Origin: Bacteroidota bacterium
Lineage (GTDB): Bacteria > Bacteroidota > Ignavibacteria > Ignavibacteriales > Melioribacteraceae
Reading direction: 5' to 3'
Length of the DNA stretch: 64,000 nt
NCBI GenBank assembly: GCA_018818165.1
Contig: JAHISP010000084.1
Location: 248,001 to 312,000 of the forward strand
Under the pieces are notes generated by a model. It was not told the origin of the DNA. It saw only the letters and a program-made list of their open reading frames with translations, and made no database searches. The translations under genes and the position numbers were made by a program. Shown in pieces: positions 14,986-24,774 of this stretch (positions within the stretch are counted from its first letter, which is position 1; the number at the start of each line of letters is the position of its first letter).

Positions 14986-17900
14986 TTATTTAATTAAAAT
15001 CATTTTTTTACTTTCATTAAAGCTACCACTTTGCAAACGATAAAAATAGATTCCAGAAGTTAGATTGGAAGCATCAAACTTCACTTCATAATTTCCAGCT
15101 TTTTGTTGCTTGCTTATAAGTGTTGTAACTTCACGTCCAAGAATATCGTAAATTTTTAACTGTACATTTTGCATGGACATTCCATGGAATGTCTCTGCAG
15201 GAATTGAGTACTTTATGGTTGTACTTGGGTTAAATGGATTTGGATAATTTTGCGATAAACTATATGATGCAGGAATTGTTTCTTGTTTTTCACTAGCTGT
15301 AACAATATCCCCGTTATAAAGTGATTTAACTTCTTCTGGAGTTAATCCTCGATTATAAATTTGCACATTATCTATTGCGCCATTAAAATAATTACTTCCA
15401 TCTTGACCAATTCTTGCAACTTGACCATCTTTTACCAATCCAGTTATGCCTGTATGAACATCTTTTAATTCTCCATTAAGGTATATTAAAGCTTGTGTTC
15501 CATCATAAACACCAGTTATATTGAGCCACTCACCTTTTGTTAATGCAGCTTCTGGAATTCCAGGTCTTTCAGCACCGTTAGCAGTTGTAACTTTAAATCT
15601 TAGTTCTTTATTTCCTTTATCCTCGTACATTACATATCTATCTTGCGGTGCATCATAAATAGGTCCAACTCCAGTTGGCATCTCAGTTGGCAAGTAAGAA
15701 AGATTTACCCATAATGATATTGTAACTCCTTCCGAAGCCATATCTAAGGATGTACTTTGGGGTACTTCTACAAAGTCGCTAACTCCGTTGAAAAACAATG
15801 CATTTCCAAATTTTCCATCTGTAAAAGTTGGGTTTTTAACTTTACCATTATTTGTTCCAAAAACATCAAATGTGGTTGTGTCTTCAACTTCATCAAGTGG
15901 CCAGAAACTTACCAAAGATTCAAAATATGAGTTGAAAATAAAAGATTTTTGAGAATTGGCCTCAATAACATTACCAGCTATTGACATATCTTTAATATTA
16001 CTGATTGCTAAAGTATATGATTCACTTGGTGTTAAATCTGAAACAGTGAGAATAACATTTTTATTATCCGCTGATAGTTTAATTTCGTTTATTGTAATGC
16101 TATTATTTATGCTATAGTTATTTAATAAAAGAGCAGATTCACTTTCAACAACTTCATTAAAATTGATAAATACCTTATTTGGCTCTCCTGTTGTCCTCAT
16201 ACTTAATAATTCTGGAGAAGTTACATCAGTCTCTGTAGTAACCATAATATCATTGCTAAAATAAGGACTTGCATTTCCATTTCCATCAATAGCTTGTACT
16301 CTATAATAGAAAGTTGTCAACTCTTCTCTAGTTTGATCAGAATATCCTGTAGTGTCTTTTACAAAACTTAATAATGTTGTTGGAGATGCAGTTGTATCTC
16401 TATAAAGATTAAATCCTGATAATCCAAAAAGCGGATCATGAACATCATTCCAAGAAAGATTAACAGTGGTTTCATCAACACTTGAAACTGCAACTGTTGG
16501 AGTTTTTATCCCAGAATAAAGAAATGCAACTTCTTGGTCAGTTAAACCTCTATTGTAGATTTGAACATTATCGATTTGTCCACTAAAGTAATTAGTTCCG
16601 TCTTTTCCAATACTAGCAACTTGGCCAGGTTTAATATTTCCTGTAATGCTATGACTATCCATGAGCATACCATTTAGAAATATTTTTGCTTCCGATCCGT
16701 TATATACACCAGTAACATTAAGCCATTCACCTGTTGTTAATGCATCTGCTGGAATTCCAGGTCTCTCAGCTTTTACAGTTGTTGTTACTTTAAATCGTAA
16801 TTCTTTATTCCCTTTATCTACATATATAACATAATTATCAGTACCTGAGTCATACAATGGTCCAATACCATAAGGTTGATCAGCTGGTAAGAAATCGAGC
16901 ATAACCCAAAATGAAACAGTTACTGCATTAGTATCAATATCTAAACTAGCAGAATTTGGAATTTTCACATAATCATCTATAGCGTCAAATCTAAGACTAT
17001 TTCCACTTTTACCATTCGTCCATTCTGTACCATTTTTTACAAAACCATTGTTTAGATTATTCCAATCGTTTGCTAAAGTATCAATTCCTTCATCAAAGCT
17101 CCAATAACTTATTAGTCCTGATGGAAAGCTCTTGTGAGTTAACTCTATTTGTGTATTCTCAAGAATTTGGTTAGGAATGTCAGCCAGATCTTTTATTTCA
17201 TTTATTGTAACTGTATAAATTGTATTTTCTGCAAGAGGTGAAGTAGTTAGAATTACAGTTTTTCCATCTACTGATAATTGAGCCGATTGAATGGTAGTGC
17301 CATTATCGATATTATAATTACTTTTTACTTCAGCAGAAAGTTTTTCAATTTCTTCATTAAAATTGATAAATACATTATTATTTGCACCTAATGAATTCAC
17401 TCCTAAAACTTCAGGAGAAATATCATCTATGTATGAACTTATAAAACCAGTATGTAAATATTCAATTTCTTCAAGAGATAATGCTTTAGCAAACACTTGA
17501 ATATTATCAATTGAACCCTCAAAAAATGATCCAGAACTTTTACCAATAATTGCAACTTGACCAGTATTAACTGTTCCAGTCAAATTATGCGTATCTATTA
17601 ATACACCATCAAGATAAATTGATGCAGTAGCGCCATCATATACACCAACAATATTAATCCATTTGTCAGCAGATAATTGTGAAGAAGGGATACCTGGTCT
17701 TTCGGCACCAGCACTGGTAGCTACTTTAAATCTTAATTCATTATTTCCTCTATCTTCATAAATAACATAGTTATCTGTATCAGAATCAAATAGTGGACCA
17801 TAGCCAGTTGGTAAATCAGATGGCAAATAAGCTAATTTTGTCCAAAGTGAAACAGAAACTTTATCGCCATTTATATTAAGCGAAGTTGAAGCTGGAATTT

Positions 17901-19419
17901 CCACATAATCATCCACTCCATCAAATTTAAGTCCGTTACCTGTATAACCGGATGTCAATCCAATTTCACCAAACGTTGTTCCATTATTTGAGGAACCAGA
18001 ATTATCTGTGATTGTCGTACCAGATACTTCATCAAACTCCCATGCACCAACAACATTTCCTAAATAACTATTATATGTAAATTGAAAAAATAGAGTATCA
18101 ATTATCATATTCTGGTTTGCTGATAAATCCTTAATATTAACCAATGAAAGTGTGTATTCAGTTGCATGTGTTAAATCTGATGTGGTTAATATTACTGAGC
18201 TTGAATCAACAGATAACACAGCTTGATTAATAGTTATTCCATTTATGCCATAATTTGCAACATCTTCAGCAGATGTTTTGTCTAGTCTTTCATTAAAAGC
18301 AATAATTATCTTAGTTGCTAAACCATATGCTGATATTACTTTTACTTTTGGAGCTTTTAAGTCTGTACCAGTAACGGCAATAACTTCGTTACTAAAACTT
18401 TCACTCGAAATTCCGGCATAGTTAACAGCTTTAACTCTATAATAAAATGTTTCCTCTTCTTTAAGTGTTTCATCTATATAAGTTGTCTCACCTTTTACAG
18501 TTGTCAACAATTCAGATGCATCAGACAAATTACTTCTATAAATTTCATAATGAGATATTCCACTTTCATCATCAGTAGCTTCCGACCAACTTAATTTAAC
18601 TTTTGTATCAATTACTTCAGGTTCATTTAGGACTACTGATGAAGGAGCAGTTAAATCCAAAACTGAAAATGCAACAATTGGATTGTCTGTAGTTACAGCA
18701 TCATAATTGTTTGCAATAAGCGCCTGAATTTCCGCAGCACCGTTTAAGGTCCATCTGTTAACTTTAACATTTTTTGCATGCGCCAGATTTATCAAAGCAG
18801 GAGTTAAATCGCCGCCAGATCCAACCCATTCCGCATTCATTGCACCCATATTATTAATCATAGTTTCAGTAATACTTCCAGCAAATAATTGAACATCTAT
18901 TTCTGGAGCTATTGATATGGATTGAACAACCTGAGTAAAATTAAAACTACTTATTATTACTCTGTTTTCCATTTTTTTCTTTCTAACCAAATCTATAACC
19001 TTAGCAACAATTGTGGCCTCCGTAGATTTAATTTCAATAACTACTCCAATTTCATATGGAGCATTAATCGCAATGTCTAAAGCTTCTGATAGTAACGGAA
19101 TTTTTTCCCCTGCAAATAGAGGACTAAACCAAGATCCAGCGTCCCAAAGACTCAGTTGAGCATAAGTCATCGAATTAATACTTCCTGTTCCATTTGTAGT
19201 TCGATTGATTGTATCGTCATGCATAATTACTAATGAATCATCACTAGACAATCTAACATCAAGTTCATAATAATGAGCACCGATAGCAACTGAATTTTGG
19301 AAAGCCCCAAGAGTATTTTCAGGTGCTAATGCAGCTCCACCACGATGGCTTATAATTGAAAAATCTTGGGAAAATACTTGGATTGAAAATACCAAGATAA
19401 ATAATAATGTTTTTTTCAT
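14986..19419 (-). CDS. T9SS-secreted glycerophosphodiester phosphodiesterase with LamG and Fn3 domains
   Basis: 1477 residues. A signal peptide (1-18) precedes a GDPD domain (about 20-250) with the catalytic HRG (His25), APENT (Glu34), the metal pair in YELDVR (Glu52, Asp54) and His67 in MHDD. Then come Fn3 (~255-350), an Ig-like Big_5 domain, and three LamG/concanavalin-like domains (each with a WxFDE start, LxFDGVDDYVEIP and a KGNKELRFKV-type strand). Further Big_5 and Fn3 modules separate them. The last ~85 residues are a T9SS sorting domain (LSQNYPNPFNPSTTIKYSI, ending KKMILIK). GDPDs hydrolyse glycerophosphodiesters to glycerol 3-phosphate and an alcohol; the LamG modules suggest binding to a polymer or to cell surfaces. 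A strong GGAGT ribosome binding site precedes the ATG. The three LamG repeats are clearly paralogous to one another. Confidence 0.88.
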   Translation of the reverse strand: MKKTLLFILVFSIQVFSQDFSIISHRGGAALAPENTLGAFQNSVAIGAHYYELDVRLSSDDSLVIMHDDTINRTTNGTGSINSMTYAQLSLWDAGSWFSPLFAGEKIPLLSEALDIAINAPYEIGVVIEIKSTEATIVAKVIDLVRKKKMENRVIISSFNFTQVVQSISIAPEIDVQLFAGSITETMINNMGAMNAEWVGSGGDLTPALINLAHAKNVKVNRWTLNGAAEIQALIANNYDAVTTDNPIVAFSVLDLTAPSSVVLNEPEVIDTKVKLSWSEATDDESGISHYEIYRSNLSDASELLTTVKGETTYIDETLKEEETFYYRVKAVNYAGISSESFSNEVIAVTGTDLKAPKVKVISAYGLATKIIIAFNERLDKTSAEDVANYGINGITINQAVLSVDSSSVILTTSDLTHATEYTLSLVNIKDLSANQNMIIDTLFFQFTYNSYLGNVVGAWEFDEVSGTTITDNSGSSNNGTTFGEIGLTSGYTGNGLKFDGVDDYVEIPASTSLNINGDKVSVSLWTKLAYLPSDLPTGYGPLFDSDTDNYVIYEDRGNNELRFKVATSAGAERPGIPSSQLSADKWINIVGVYDGATASIYLDGVLIDTHNLTGTVNTGQVAIIGKSSGSFFEGSIDNIQVFAKALSLEEIEYLHTGFISSYIDDISPEVLGVNSLGANNNVFINFNEEIEKLSAEVKSNYNIDNGTTIQSAQLSVDGKTVILTTSPLAENTIYTVTINEIKDLADIPNQILENTQIELTHKSFPSGLISYWSFDEGIDTLANDWNNLNNGFVKNGTEWTNGKSGNSLRFDAIDDYVKIPNSASLDIDTNAVTVSFWVMLDFLPADQPYGIGPLYDSGTDNYVIYVDKGNKELRFKVTTTVKAERPGIPADALTTGEWLNVTGVYNGSEAKIFLNGMLMDSHSITGNIKPGQVASIGKDGTNYFSGQIDNVQIYNRGLTDQEVAFLYSGIKTPTVAVSSVDETTVNLSWNDVHDPLFGLSGFNLYRDTTASPTTLLSFVKDTTGYSDQTREELTTFYYRVQAIDGNGNASPYFSNDIMVTTETDVTSPELLSMRTTGEPNKVFINFNEVVESESALLLNNYSINNSITINEIKLSADNKNVILTVSDLTPSESYTLAISNIKDMSIAGNVIEANSQKSFIFNSYFESLVSFWPLDEVEDTTTFDVFGTNNGKVKNPTFTDGKFGNALFFNGVSDFVEVPQSTSLDMASEGVTISLWVNLSYLPTEMPTGVGPIYDAPQDRYVMYEDKGNKELRFKVTTANGAERPGIPEAALTKGEWLNITGVYDGTQALIYLNGELKDVHTGITGLVKDGQVARIGQDGSNYFNGAIDNVQIYNRGLTPEEVKSLYNGDIVTASEKQETIPASYSLSQNYPNPFNPSTTIKYSIPAETFHGMSMQNVQLKIYDILGREVTTLISKQQKAGNYEVKFDASNLTSGIYFYRLQSGSFNESKKMILIK

Positions 19420-19569
19420 TGTAACTCCTTTAAATGGGCAAAATAAGTTCTAACTATTAAAGTGTATTATTGACATTTTAATATAGAATGTGGTAAATTA
19501 CTTTAATAATTAAGGTTAATCAATCGCACGAATGTGGTATAATGCTATGGAGAAATTTGTTTTAATTTG

Positions 19570-20232
19570 CTAGATAATGTTTTCTTTGAATACTTTTGTA
19601 ACAACTCCTGATCTTGAATGAACGTGGAGTTTATTATAAATATTTTTTATATGTGTATTAACAGTATGAAAACTTAAAAATATTTTATCGGCTATCTGCT
19701 GCTTTGTTAATCCATCAACTATATATTGTAATATTTCACGTTCTCTATCAGTTAATCCATAATCACTTTTCGTTTGCTTAAAAGAAGAAAACATTTTAAG
19801 AACTTTGTTTGCAATTAACATGTTCATTGGAGCACCACCCATTTTTACTTCCTTAATTGAGGAAATTATTTTTTCTGGGGATGAATCCTTAAGAAGATAA
19901 CCAGAGGCACCTGAACATAGCGCATCGAATAATTTATCATTATCATCATAAACGGTTAATATTACAATTTGAATATCAGTAGAAATTTGTTTTAATTTTC
20001 CAATACATTGAATTCCGTTAATCCCGGGGAGTCCAATATCAAGTAATACTACATCAGGTAATTCTTCTGGACTGAAGTTTTTTATAGAATCTTCACACAT
20101 ACTAAAAACTTTTAAACATTTCATTCCAGATGTATTATTTATCAATTTAGATATAGTATTGCTGTAAGCTAAATTATCTTCAATTAACCAAACATTAATT
20201 GGAGAGTTTTGAATTTTTTTTTCTCTTTTCAA
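19570..20232 (-). CDS. NarL/LuxR-type response regulator
   Basis: 220 residues. The receiver domain (about 13-130) has the acidic pair in LIEDN, the phospho-acceptor Asp65 in VVLLDIGLPG, the Thr in VILTVYDDND and the Lys in GYLLKDSS. The output is a LuxR-type HTH (about 155-215): LTDREREILQYIVDGLTKQQ followed by the recognition part TVNTHIKNIYNKLHVHSRS. The start is a TTG with AGGT upstream; no better start exists nearby. It lies 14 bases after the sensor kinase, so the two form a pair. Its likely targets are the glucan genes on the same strand, which is inferred from position only. Confidence 0.9.
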   Translation of the reverse strand: MKREKKIQNSPINVWLIEDNLAYSNTISKLINNTSGMKCLKVFSMCEDSIKNFSPEELPDVVLLDIGLPGINGIQCIGKLKQISTDIQIVILTVYDDNDKLFDALCSGASGYLLKDSSPEKIISSIKEVKMGGAPMNMLIANKVLKMFSSFKQTKSDYGLTDREREILQYIVDGLTKQQIADKIFLSFHTVNTHIKNIYNKLHVHSRSGVVTKVFKENII

Positions 20233-20246
20233 TTATATACCTATAT

Positions 20247-23200
20247 CTATTTTTTAGCCATAAATTCTATTTTAGTTCCAGAGCCAATAACACTAATAAT
20301 TTCTGTTTTCCCACCTATTTGTTCAGCTCTTTTCTGAATATTAATTAATCCACTCCTTCTTTTTAGAGTTTTGTAATCAAAACCAATACCGTTATCAATA
20401 ATAATCATTTTGAATGTTTTAGGTAGAGTAATTATTTCAATTTTACAATTTGTTGCTTTTGAATGGATGCAAACATTTGTAAGAATTTCTTTATAAATTA
20501 AAAATATATTCCTTTTTGCCTCTAGATTTAGGCCTGAAAGATTTATTTCTTTTGTGCAATTAAAACTCCAATCAATTTCTAAAAGAGAATTTGCTGCAGT
20601 TTCTTTCATTTTTAATACGATGTCTTCACTCCACTCATTTTCAGGATTTATAAACCATATTATATCTCGCATTGCTTGCATAGTATCTAATGAAGTTTTC
20701 TTTATTATTGATAATTGCTCCCTCTCTTTCGGTTTTATTTGATCATTTTCCATTAATACTTGACTCTCTACACATATACTACTAAGACTACTTCCAATTT
20801 CATCGTGTAAATCTCGAGAAATATTTAGCCTTATCCTCTCTATCTTTAACAATTGATTTACTCGATATTTATAAATAGAAAATCCAATAGCACTAATTAT
20901 GAAAATCTGTAATACTCTGAACCACCAAGTCATCCACCAAGCTGGATTAATTACAATAGAAAGATTTGTTTCTTCACTCCAAATTCCATCTGCATTAGAT
21001 GCTTTTACAACAAATCTATATTCTCCAGGCTTAATATCTGTATAACTTGCAACATTACTTGGTTCCGACTTAATCCATTCATTATCCAATCCATTTAATT
21101 TGTATAAATAATTGTGCTTAATCGATGGGATAAAATCCAAAACTAAGAATTCAATTGAAAAAAAGTTTTCATAATATTCTAATTCAATAATTTCATTCTG
21201 GCTTAACAATTCCATATTTCTTATTTCTTTATTGTTTACCTTAAATGAAATAAATTTAGCAGGCATTGCAACTGAATCTACACTAATAGAATTTGGATAA
21301 AAAGAAACAAACCCATTTATACCTCCAAAATACATTTTACCGTTTCTATTTTGGAAATACGCATGCCAGTTTAACTGATTGTTTATTAATCCATCTAATT
21401 TATCATAAATCCTAAAGTGCTCGGTTAATGGATTAAATTTTACTAATCCTTTCATTGTACTTATCCATAAAAATCCATTTTCATCTTCCAGCATTCCGAA
21501 TACCACATCATTAGGTAACCCATTTTGGGTTGTGTAGTGAAAAAATATTCCTTTCTCAACATCCATTTTATTTAATCCACCACTATGAGTTCCAATCCAG
21601 ATGTTTTTCTGCGAATCTTCAAATATTGAAATCACTTTGTTAGAGCTTATGGAACTGCTATTCACTTTTTCAGGCAAGTAATGGTTTATTAGTTTACTTT
21701 TGGGATCATACATGTAAAGCCCATCTAACCATGTACCAATCCAAATATTATTGCGAGAATCTTTATAAAGTGCATTTACCGAAATTAATTCGGGCAATAG
21801 ATTAAGTTTTGAGTTTAATTCAGGTTTGAATCTTGAAAATCGTTCTCTTTTGCTATCAAATAACTCCAAAGATTCGTTAGTTCCAATTAAAAAAAAGTCA
21901 TCCTCAAGTTCAATAATTTGATGAACCCAATTAGATTTAATGCTAAATGAGTCAAGAGGATTAACTAAATAATGGTCAAATTTATTTAAATGTGGATTAT
22001 ATCTATTTAATCCGGCATTACTTGTACCAATCCAGAGATTACTTTTTTTATCTTCATATAATATCACTACATCATTAGAGCTAGGACTATTCTGTTTATT
22101 AGGATTATTTACAAAATGTTTGATCTGATTATTATTTAAATCAAAGCTATTAAAGCCACCTCCACCGTAACCAACCCACAAATTATTTTTCCCTTCAAAA
22201 ATACTGCTTACAACTCTTCCTCCTATTGAGGAATTTCTTAAAGGGAAATATTTATATTGAAAGAAATTCTTTGTTTCAGGTAGTTTATTTAATCCATCTT
22301 CCGTACCAACCCAAATATTATTTAGATTATCTTCGTAAATCCATCTTATTCTATTGTTTGTTAAAGTAAATGAGTCATCATCAGAATATTGCAAAATTAT
22401 TTTCTCAGAGTAAATATTGTTTTTCCCAGTAAATAAATATATCCCATTATAGCTATATGTCCCTGCCCAAATTCTTCCCCTTGAATCCGTAATAATTTTC
22501 CTAAAAGTAAGATCATTAAAATATTTGGTATATGATTTATTCTCAATATTAAATTCAATAATTCCACTATTTGTACTTAACAAATATATTCCATTTGTTT
22601 TTTTATGAATGTCCCAGATAAGAGTTGAATTAGCATCATTTTTCTTTTCAATATCAAATAAATATTGCTCAAATAAATTAGTTTTTAAATTATATTGGAA
22701 AAGCCCTTTTTCCCATGTCCCAATCCATAGAAAATCTCCTAATTGTGTTATATATGTAATATTATCTGAAGGGAAATATATATCAGCATTTGGAAGAGTG
22801 CTGAAATTAGTTAGTACCTTTCTGTCTGCACTTAATTTATTCATGCCTCCTGTTAATGTTCCAATCCAAATGTTTTTAGAGTTATCTTCAAATAAACATT
22901 GAACATAATCATCATTTTTATTTGGAAAATCAAAGCTGGTAAAATTTTCGTATTTAGAATTGTACATACAAAGACCACCACCCCAAGTGCCAACCCAAAG
23001 CTGCTTTTCTCTATCTTCGTAAAGTGACATAACATAATTTTGAGGAAGTGATGTTGTATCAGAAAAAACATGTTTAAAAACCTTAAATGTCTTTCCATCA
23101 AATCTATTAAGTCCATCCTTTGTAGCTATCCACAAAAAGCCATCACCAGTCTGTAGAATAGAATTTATACTATTGTTAGATAATCCCTGATCAATAGATA

Positions 23201-23294
23201 TCCTTTCAAACTCTAGTGAAGTAACTTGAGAAAAAAGAGACGTACTAAAAAATAGAAAAATGAAGAATATTATTTTAACTTTTGTTTTTCTCAC
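20247..23294 (-). CDS. Reg_prop/Y_Y_Y sensor histidine kinase
   Basis: 1015 residues. Signal peptide (~1-23), then about fourteen Reg_prop propeller repeats (~30-660). These are blades with DN.KNIWIGT..GGLN.., forming the periplasmic double propeller known from hybrid two-component polysaccharide sensors. Y_Y_Y domain ~685-770 (YKLNGLDNEWIKS, VVKASNADGIWSEE), one membrane helix (~778-800), then the HisKA_3 phospho-acceptor His830 in RDLHDEIGSS. The HATPase has the N box EILTNVCIHSKA, IIDNGIGFD and GSGTKIEF. Unlike the classical Bacteroides hybrid sensors it lacks a fused receiver and AraC domain; the regulator is a separate NarL-type protein. Its ligand is presumably an oligosaccharide released by the enzymes of this locus. 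Start is a GTG. Confidence 0.9.
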   Translation of the reverse strand: MRKTKVKIIFFIFLFFSTSLFSQVTSLEFERISIDQGLSNNSINSILQTGDGFLWIATKDGLNRFDGKTFKVFKHVFSDTTSLPQNYVMSLYEDREKQLWVGTWGGGLCMYNSKYENFTSFDFPNKNDDYVQCLFEDNSKNIWIGTLTGGMNKLSADRKVLTNFSTLPNADIYFPSDNITYITQLGDFLWIGTWEKGLFQYNLKTNLFEQYLFDIEKKNDANSTLIWDIHKKTNGIYLLSTNSGIIEFNIENKSYTKYFNDLTFRKIITDSRGRIWAGTYSYNGIYLFTGKNNIYSEKIILQYSDDDSFTLTNNRIRWIYEDNLNNIWVGTEDGLNKLPETKNFFQYKYFPLRNSSIGGRVVSSIFEGKNNLWVGYGGGGFNSFDLNNNQIKHFVNNPNKQNSPSSNDVVILYEDKKSNLWIGTSNAGLNRYNPHLNKFDHYLVNPLDSFSIKSNWVHQIIELEDDFFLIGTNESLELFDSKRERFSRFKPELNSKLNLLPELISVNALYKDSRNNIWIGTWLDGLYMYDPKSKLINHYLPEKVNSSSISSNKVISIFEDSQKNIWIGTHSGGLNKMDVEKGIFFHYTTQNGLPNDVVFGMLEDENGFLWISTMKGLVKFNPLTEHFRIYDKLDGLINNQLNWHAYFQNRNGKMYFGGINGFVSFYPNSISVDSVAMPAKFISFKVNNKEIRNMELLSQNEIIELEYYENFFSIEFLVLDFIPSIKHNYLYKLNGLDNEWIKSEPSNVASYTDIKPGEYRFVVKASNADGIWSEETNLSIVINPAWWMTWWFRVLQIFIISAIGFSIYKYRVNQLLKIERIRLNISRDLHDEIGSSLSSICVESQVLMENDQIKPKEREQLSIIKKTSLDTMQAMRDIIWFINPENEWSEDIVLKMKETAANSLLEIDWSFNCTKEINLSGLNLEAKRNIFLIYKEILTNVCIHSKATNCKIEIITLPKTFKMIIIDNGIGFDYKTLKRRSGLINIQKRAEQIGGKTEIISVIGSGTKIEFMAKK

Positions 23295-23306
23295 TCTATA
23301 TAAATA

Positions 23307-23516
23307 TTAAATTTGATTAAATAAATACTCTACAAATTTATGTGTCCCGACGAGCAATGCTGCATAAATTATCATGCTGGAATGAAGTTTTTCTTTCAGA
23401 TCATAGTATCCATACTTTTTTAATGTTTTTATACCAAGTATTAACGGAATCCTTATTATCACATAAGAGTAAAAAATACATAGATTGTAATAGCTTTGAC
23501 TATCTTCAAAATGCAC
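23307..23516 (-). CDS. Doubtful small membrane protein, 69 aa
   Basis: An open frame fills most of the 251-base gap between the GH16 laminarinase and the sensor kinase. It has two hydrophobic stretches (FYSYVIIRIPLILGI and SMIIYAALLVGTHKF) and a GTG start without a ribosome binding site. I recognise no family. A competing 65-codon frame exists on the other strand. It may be a real small membrane protein or chance; if it is not a gene, the gap is the promoter region of the sensor. Confidence 0.25.
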   Translation of the reverse strand: MHFEDSQSYYNLCIFYSYVIIRIPLILGIKTLKKYGYYDLKEKLHSSMIIYAALLVGTHKFVEYLFNQI

Positions 23517-23545
23517 CTAATTATAAAATTATTTTATAAAAAAGT

Positions 23546-24385
23546 TTATTTCTTTTCATAAACTCTTACATATTCCACTTCCATTTTTGCTGGAAGACAT
23601 GAATTATCGATACCTTGAGCGCCACCCCAAGCACCGCCGAAAGCTAGATTTAATAATAAATGAAATCTTTTATCAAAAGGCCATTCAGCCGAAGTTTTGT
23701 GTTCATTGGAAAAGCTAAAATACTTTTCATTATCAACCAAGAAATCAATTTTTGTTGAATCCCAATCTATTGAATAAACATGAAATTCAGTTGACGCAGT
23801 AGGAATTATAATCTGATTTGATTTTTGAGTACCGATTTTGTGATTATATGCTTCAGTATGAATTGAACCATGAATTCTATTTTGGTCATATCCTACATGT
23901 TCCATAATATCAATTTCACCACTTGCAGGCCAACTGCCATATTGCCAATCGGTTGAAAGCATCCAAATTGCAGGCCAAGTACCTAATCCAGTAGGTATTT
24001 TAGCTTTAACGTCTATTTTTCCATAAAGCCAATCGCCTTTTTGGCGTGTAACTAAGCGGGCAGAAGTATATTTTATTGCAGCATCTTTATAATAATGAGC
24101 TTCAATTTCAAGTTTACCATCTTTAACTCTTACATTAACTGGATCGGAAGTATAATACTGAAGTTCATCATTTCCCCAACCACCTCCGCCAGTTTCATAA
24201 CTCCATTTGGCTTCATCAAGCATTCCATTTACATCAAATTCATCATTCCAAACTAAATTATAACCTTCAATACTTGTTGAATCTTTTACTTCTGTTTTGG
24301 GCACATTTACGCTATTGTCATTATTGCAACCAAATACAAAAGTGGAAAGAAATATTAATACTAAAGCTATGTTTTTTGATTTCAT
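23546..24385 (-). CDS. GH16 laminarinase-type endo-beta-1,3-glucanase lipoprotein
   Basis: 279 residues with a lipoprotein signal (lipobox FVFGC, Cys20), so probably attached to a membrane and, in this group, possibly exposed on the surface. The GH16 domain (about 40-279) starts GYNLVWNDEFDVNGMLDEAK and has the catalytic block GEIDIMEHVG. In it Glu157 is the nucleophile, Asp159 the helper and Glu162 the acid/base, with the extra residue between Asp and Glu that marks laminarinase-type (GH16_3) enzymes. Conserved surroundings such as GTWPAIWMLS and LLLNLAFGGAWGG fit. It would cut beta-1,3-glucan endo-wise. It lies first after the repeat-filled gap, upstream of the sensor-regulator pair. It is single-domain with no CBM. 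Confidence 0.92.
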   Translation of the reverse strand: MKSKNIALVLIFLSTFVFGCNNDNSVNVPKTEVKDSTSIEGYNLVWNDEFDVNGMLDEAKWSYETGGGGWGNDELQYYTSDPVNVRVKDGKLEIEAHYYKDAAIKYTSARLVTRQKGDWLYGKIDVKAKIPTGLGTWPAIWMLSTDWQYGSWPASGEIDIMEHVGYDQNRIHGSIHTEAYNHKIGTQKSNQIIIPTASTEFHVYSIDWDSTKIDFLVDNEKYFSFSNEHKTSAEWPFDKRFHLLLNLAFGGAWGGAQGIDNSCLPAKMEVEYVRVYEKK

Positions 24386-24430
24386 TTTTATCTCTTTTAA
24401 TTTAATATTTAATATTTAATATTACCCCAA

Positions 24431-24449
24431 GTTGTAAAAATAATACAAC
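24431..24449 (-). promoter_or_regulatory. Candidate operator upstream of the GH16 gene
   Basis: GTTGTA-N7-TACAAC is a perfect 6-bp inverted repeat in the 5' region of the laminarinase gene, embedded in a wider imperfect palindrome (CCCCAA ... GTTGGG). A regulator dimer such as the nearby NarL-type protein could bind it, but no second copy was found in the other glucan promoters, so this is weak. Confidence 0.3.
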
Positions 24450-24501
24450 AAGTGTTGGGTTAATTAAGTATAATTTCTACAAAAATAAGGATTTTTGTCT
24501 T

Positions 24502-24596
24502 TGTCATTTCTCCTCCAACATCTTTTGTTAGAGGACAAATCTCGCACAATTTGAAAGATTTCTCTTCCGACAAAAAAAGTCGGAAGAGAAATGACA
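24502..24596. repeat. Palindromic element, TGTCATTTC family, copy 1
   Basis: Terminal inverted repeats TGTCATTTCT (24502-24511) and AGAAATGACA (24587-24596). Inside is a perfect 12-bp hairpin TTCTCTTCCGAC/GTCGGAAGAGAA at 24560-24590. It is non-coding and too short for a transposase, so it is a MITE or REP-like element. Confidence 0.75.
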
Positions 24597-24644
24597 GATT
24601 CATTAATTTGCAGAAACTCTAGTAAAGTAAGTAAATACTAATAT

Positions 24645-24744
24645 TGTCATTTCGAAGGAGCACTTTGTGCAACTGAGAAATCTAATTATGTGCGGAGTTA
24701 AGATTTCTCACCCCAACAAATTACGTTGGGGGTTAGAAATGACA
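24645..24744. repeat. Palindromic element, TGTCATTTC family, copy 2
   Basis: TGTCATTTC (24645-24653) and GAAATGACA (24736-24744) frame a 9-bp inverted repeat GAGAAATCT/AGATTTCTC and a hairpin CCCCAAC/GTTGGGG (24711-24731). The same terminal sequence occurs in copy 1 and, as GTCATTCC/GGAATGAC, inside the element at 30020-30186. Confidence 0.75.
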
Positions 24745-24774
24745 TTACAAACGTAAAGCAACACTAAAAAATTA

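Noticed and set aside
24560-24590. Rho-independent terminator of the first symporter
   Set aside because: The 12-bp hairpin is strong, but it lies about 185 bases past the stop, has no T-run on the minus strand and belongs to a repeated palindromic element.
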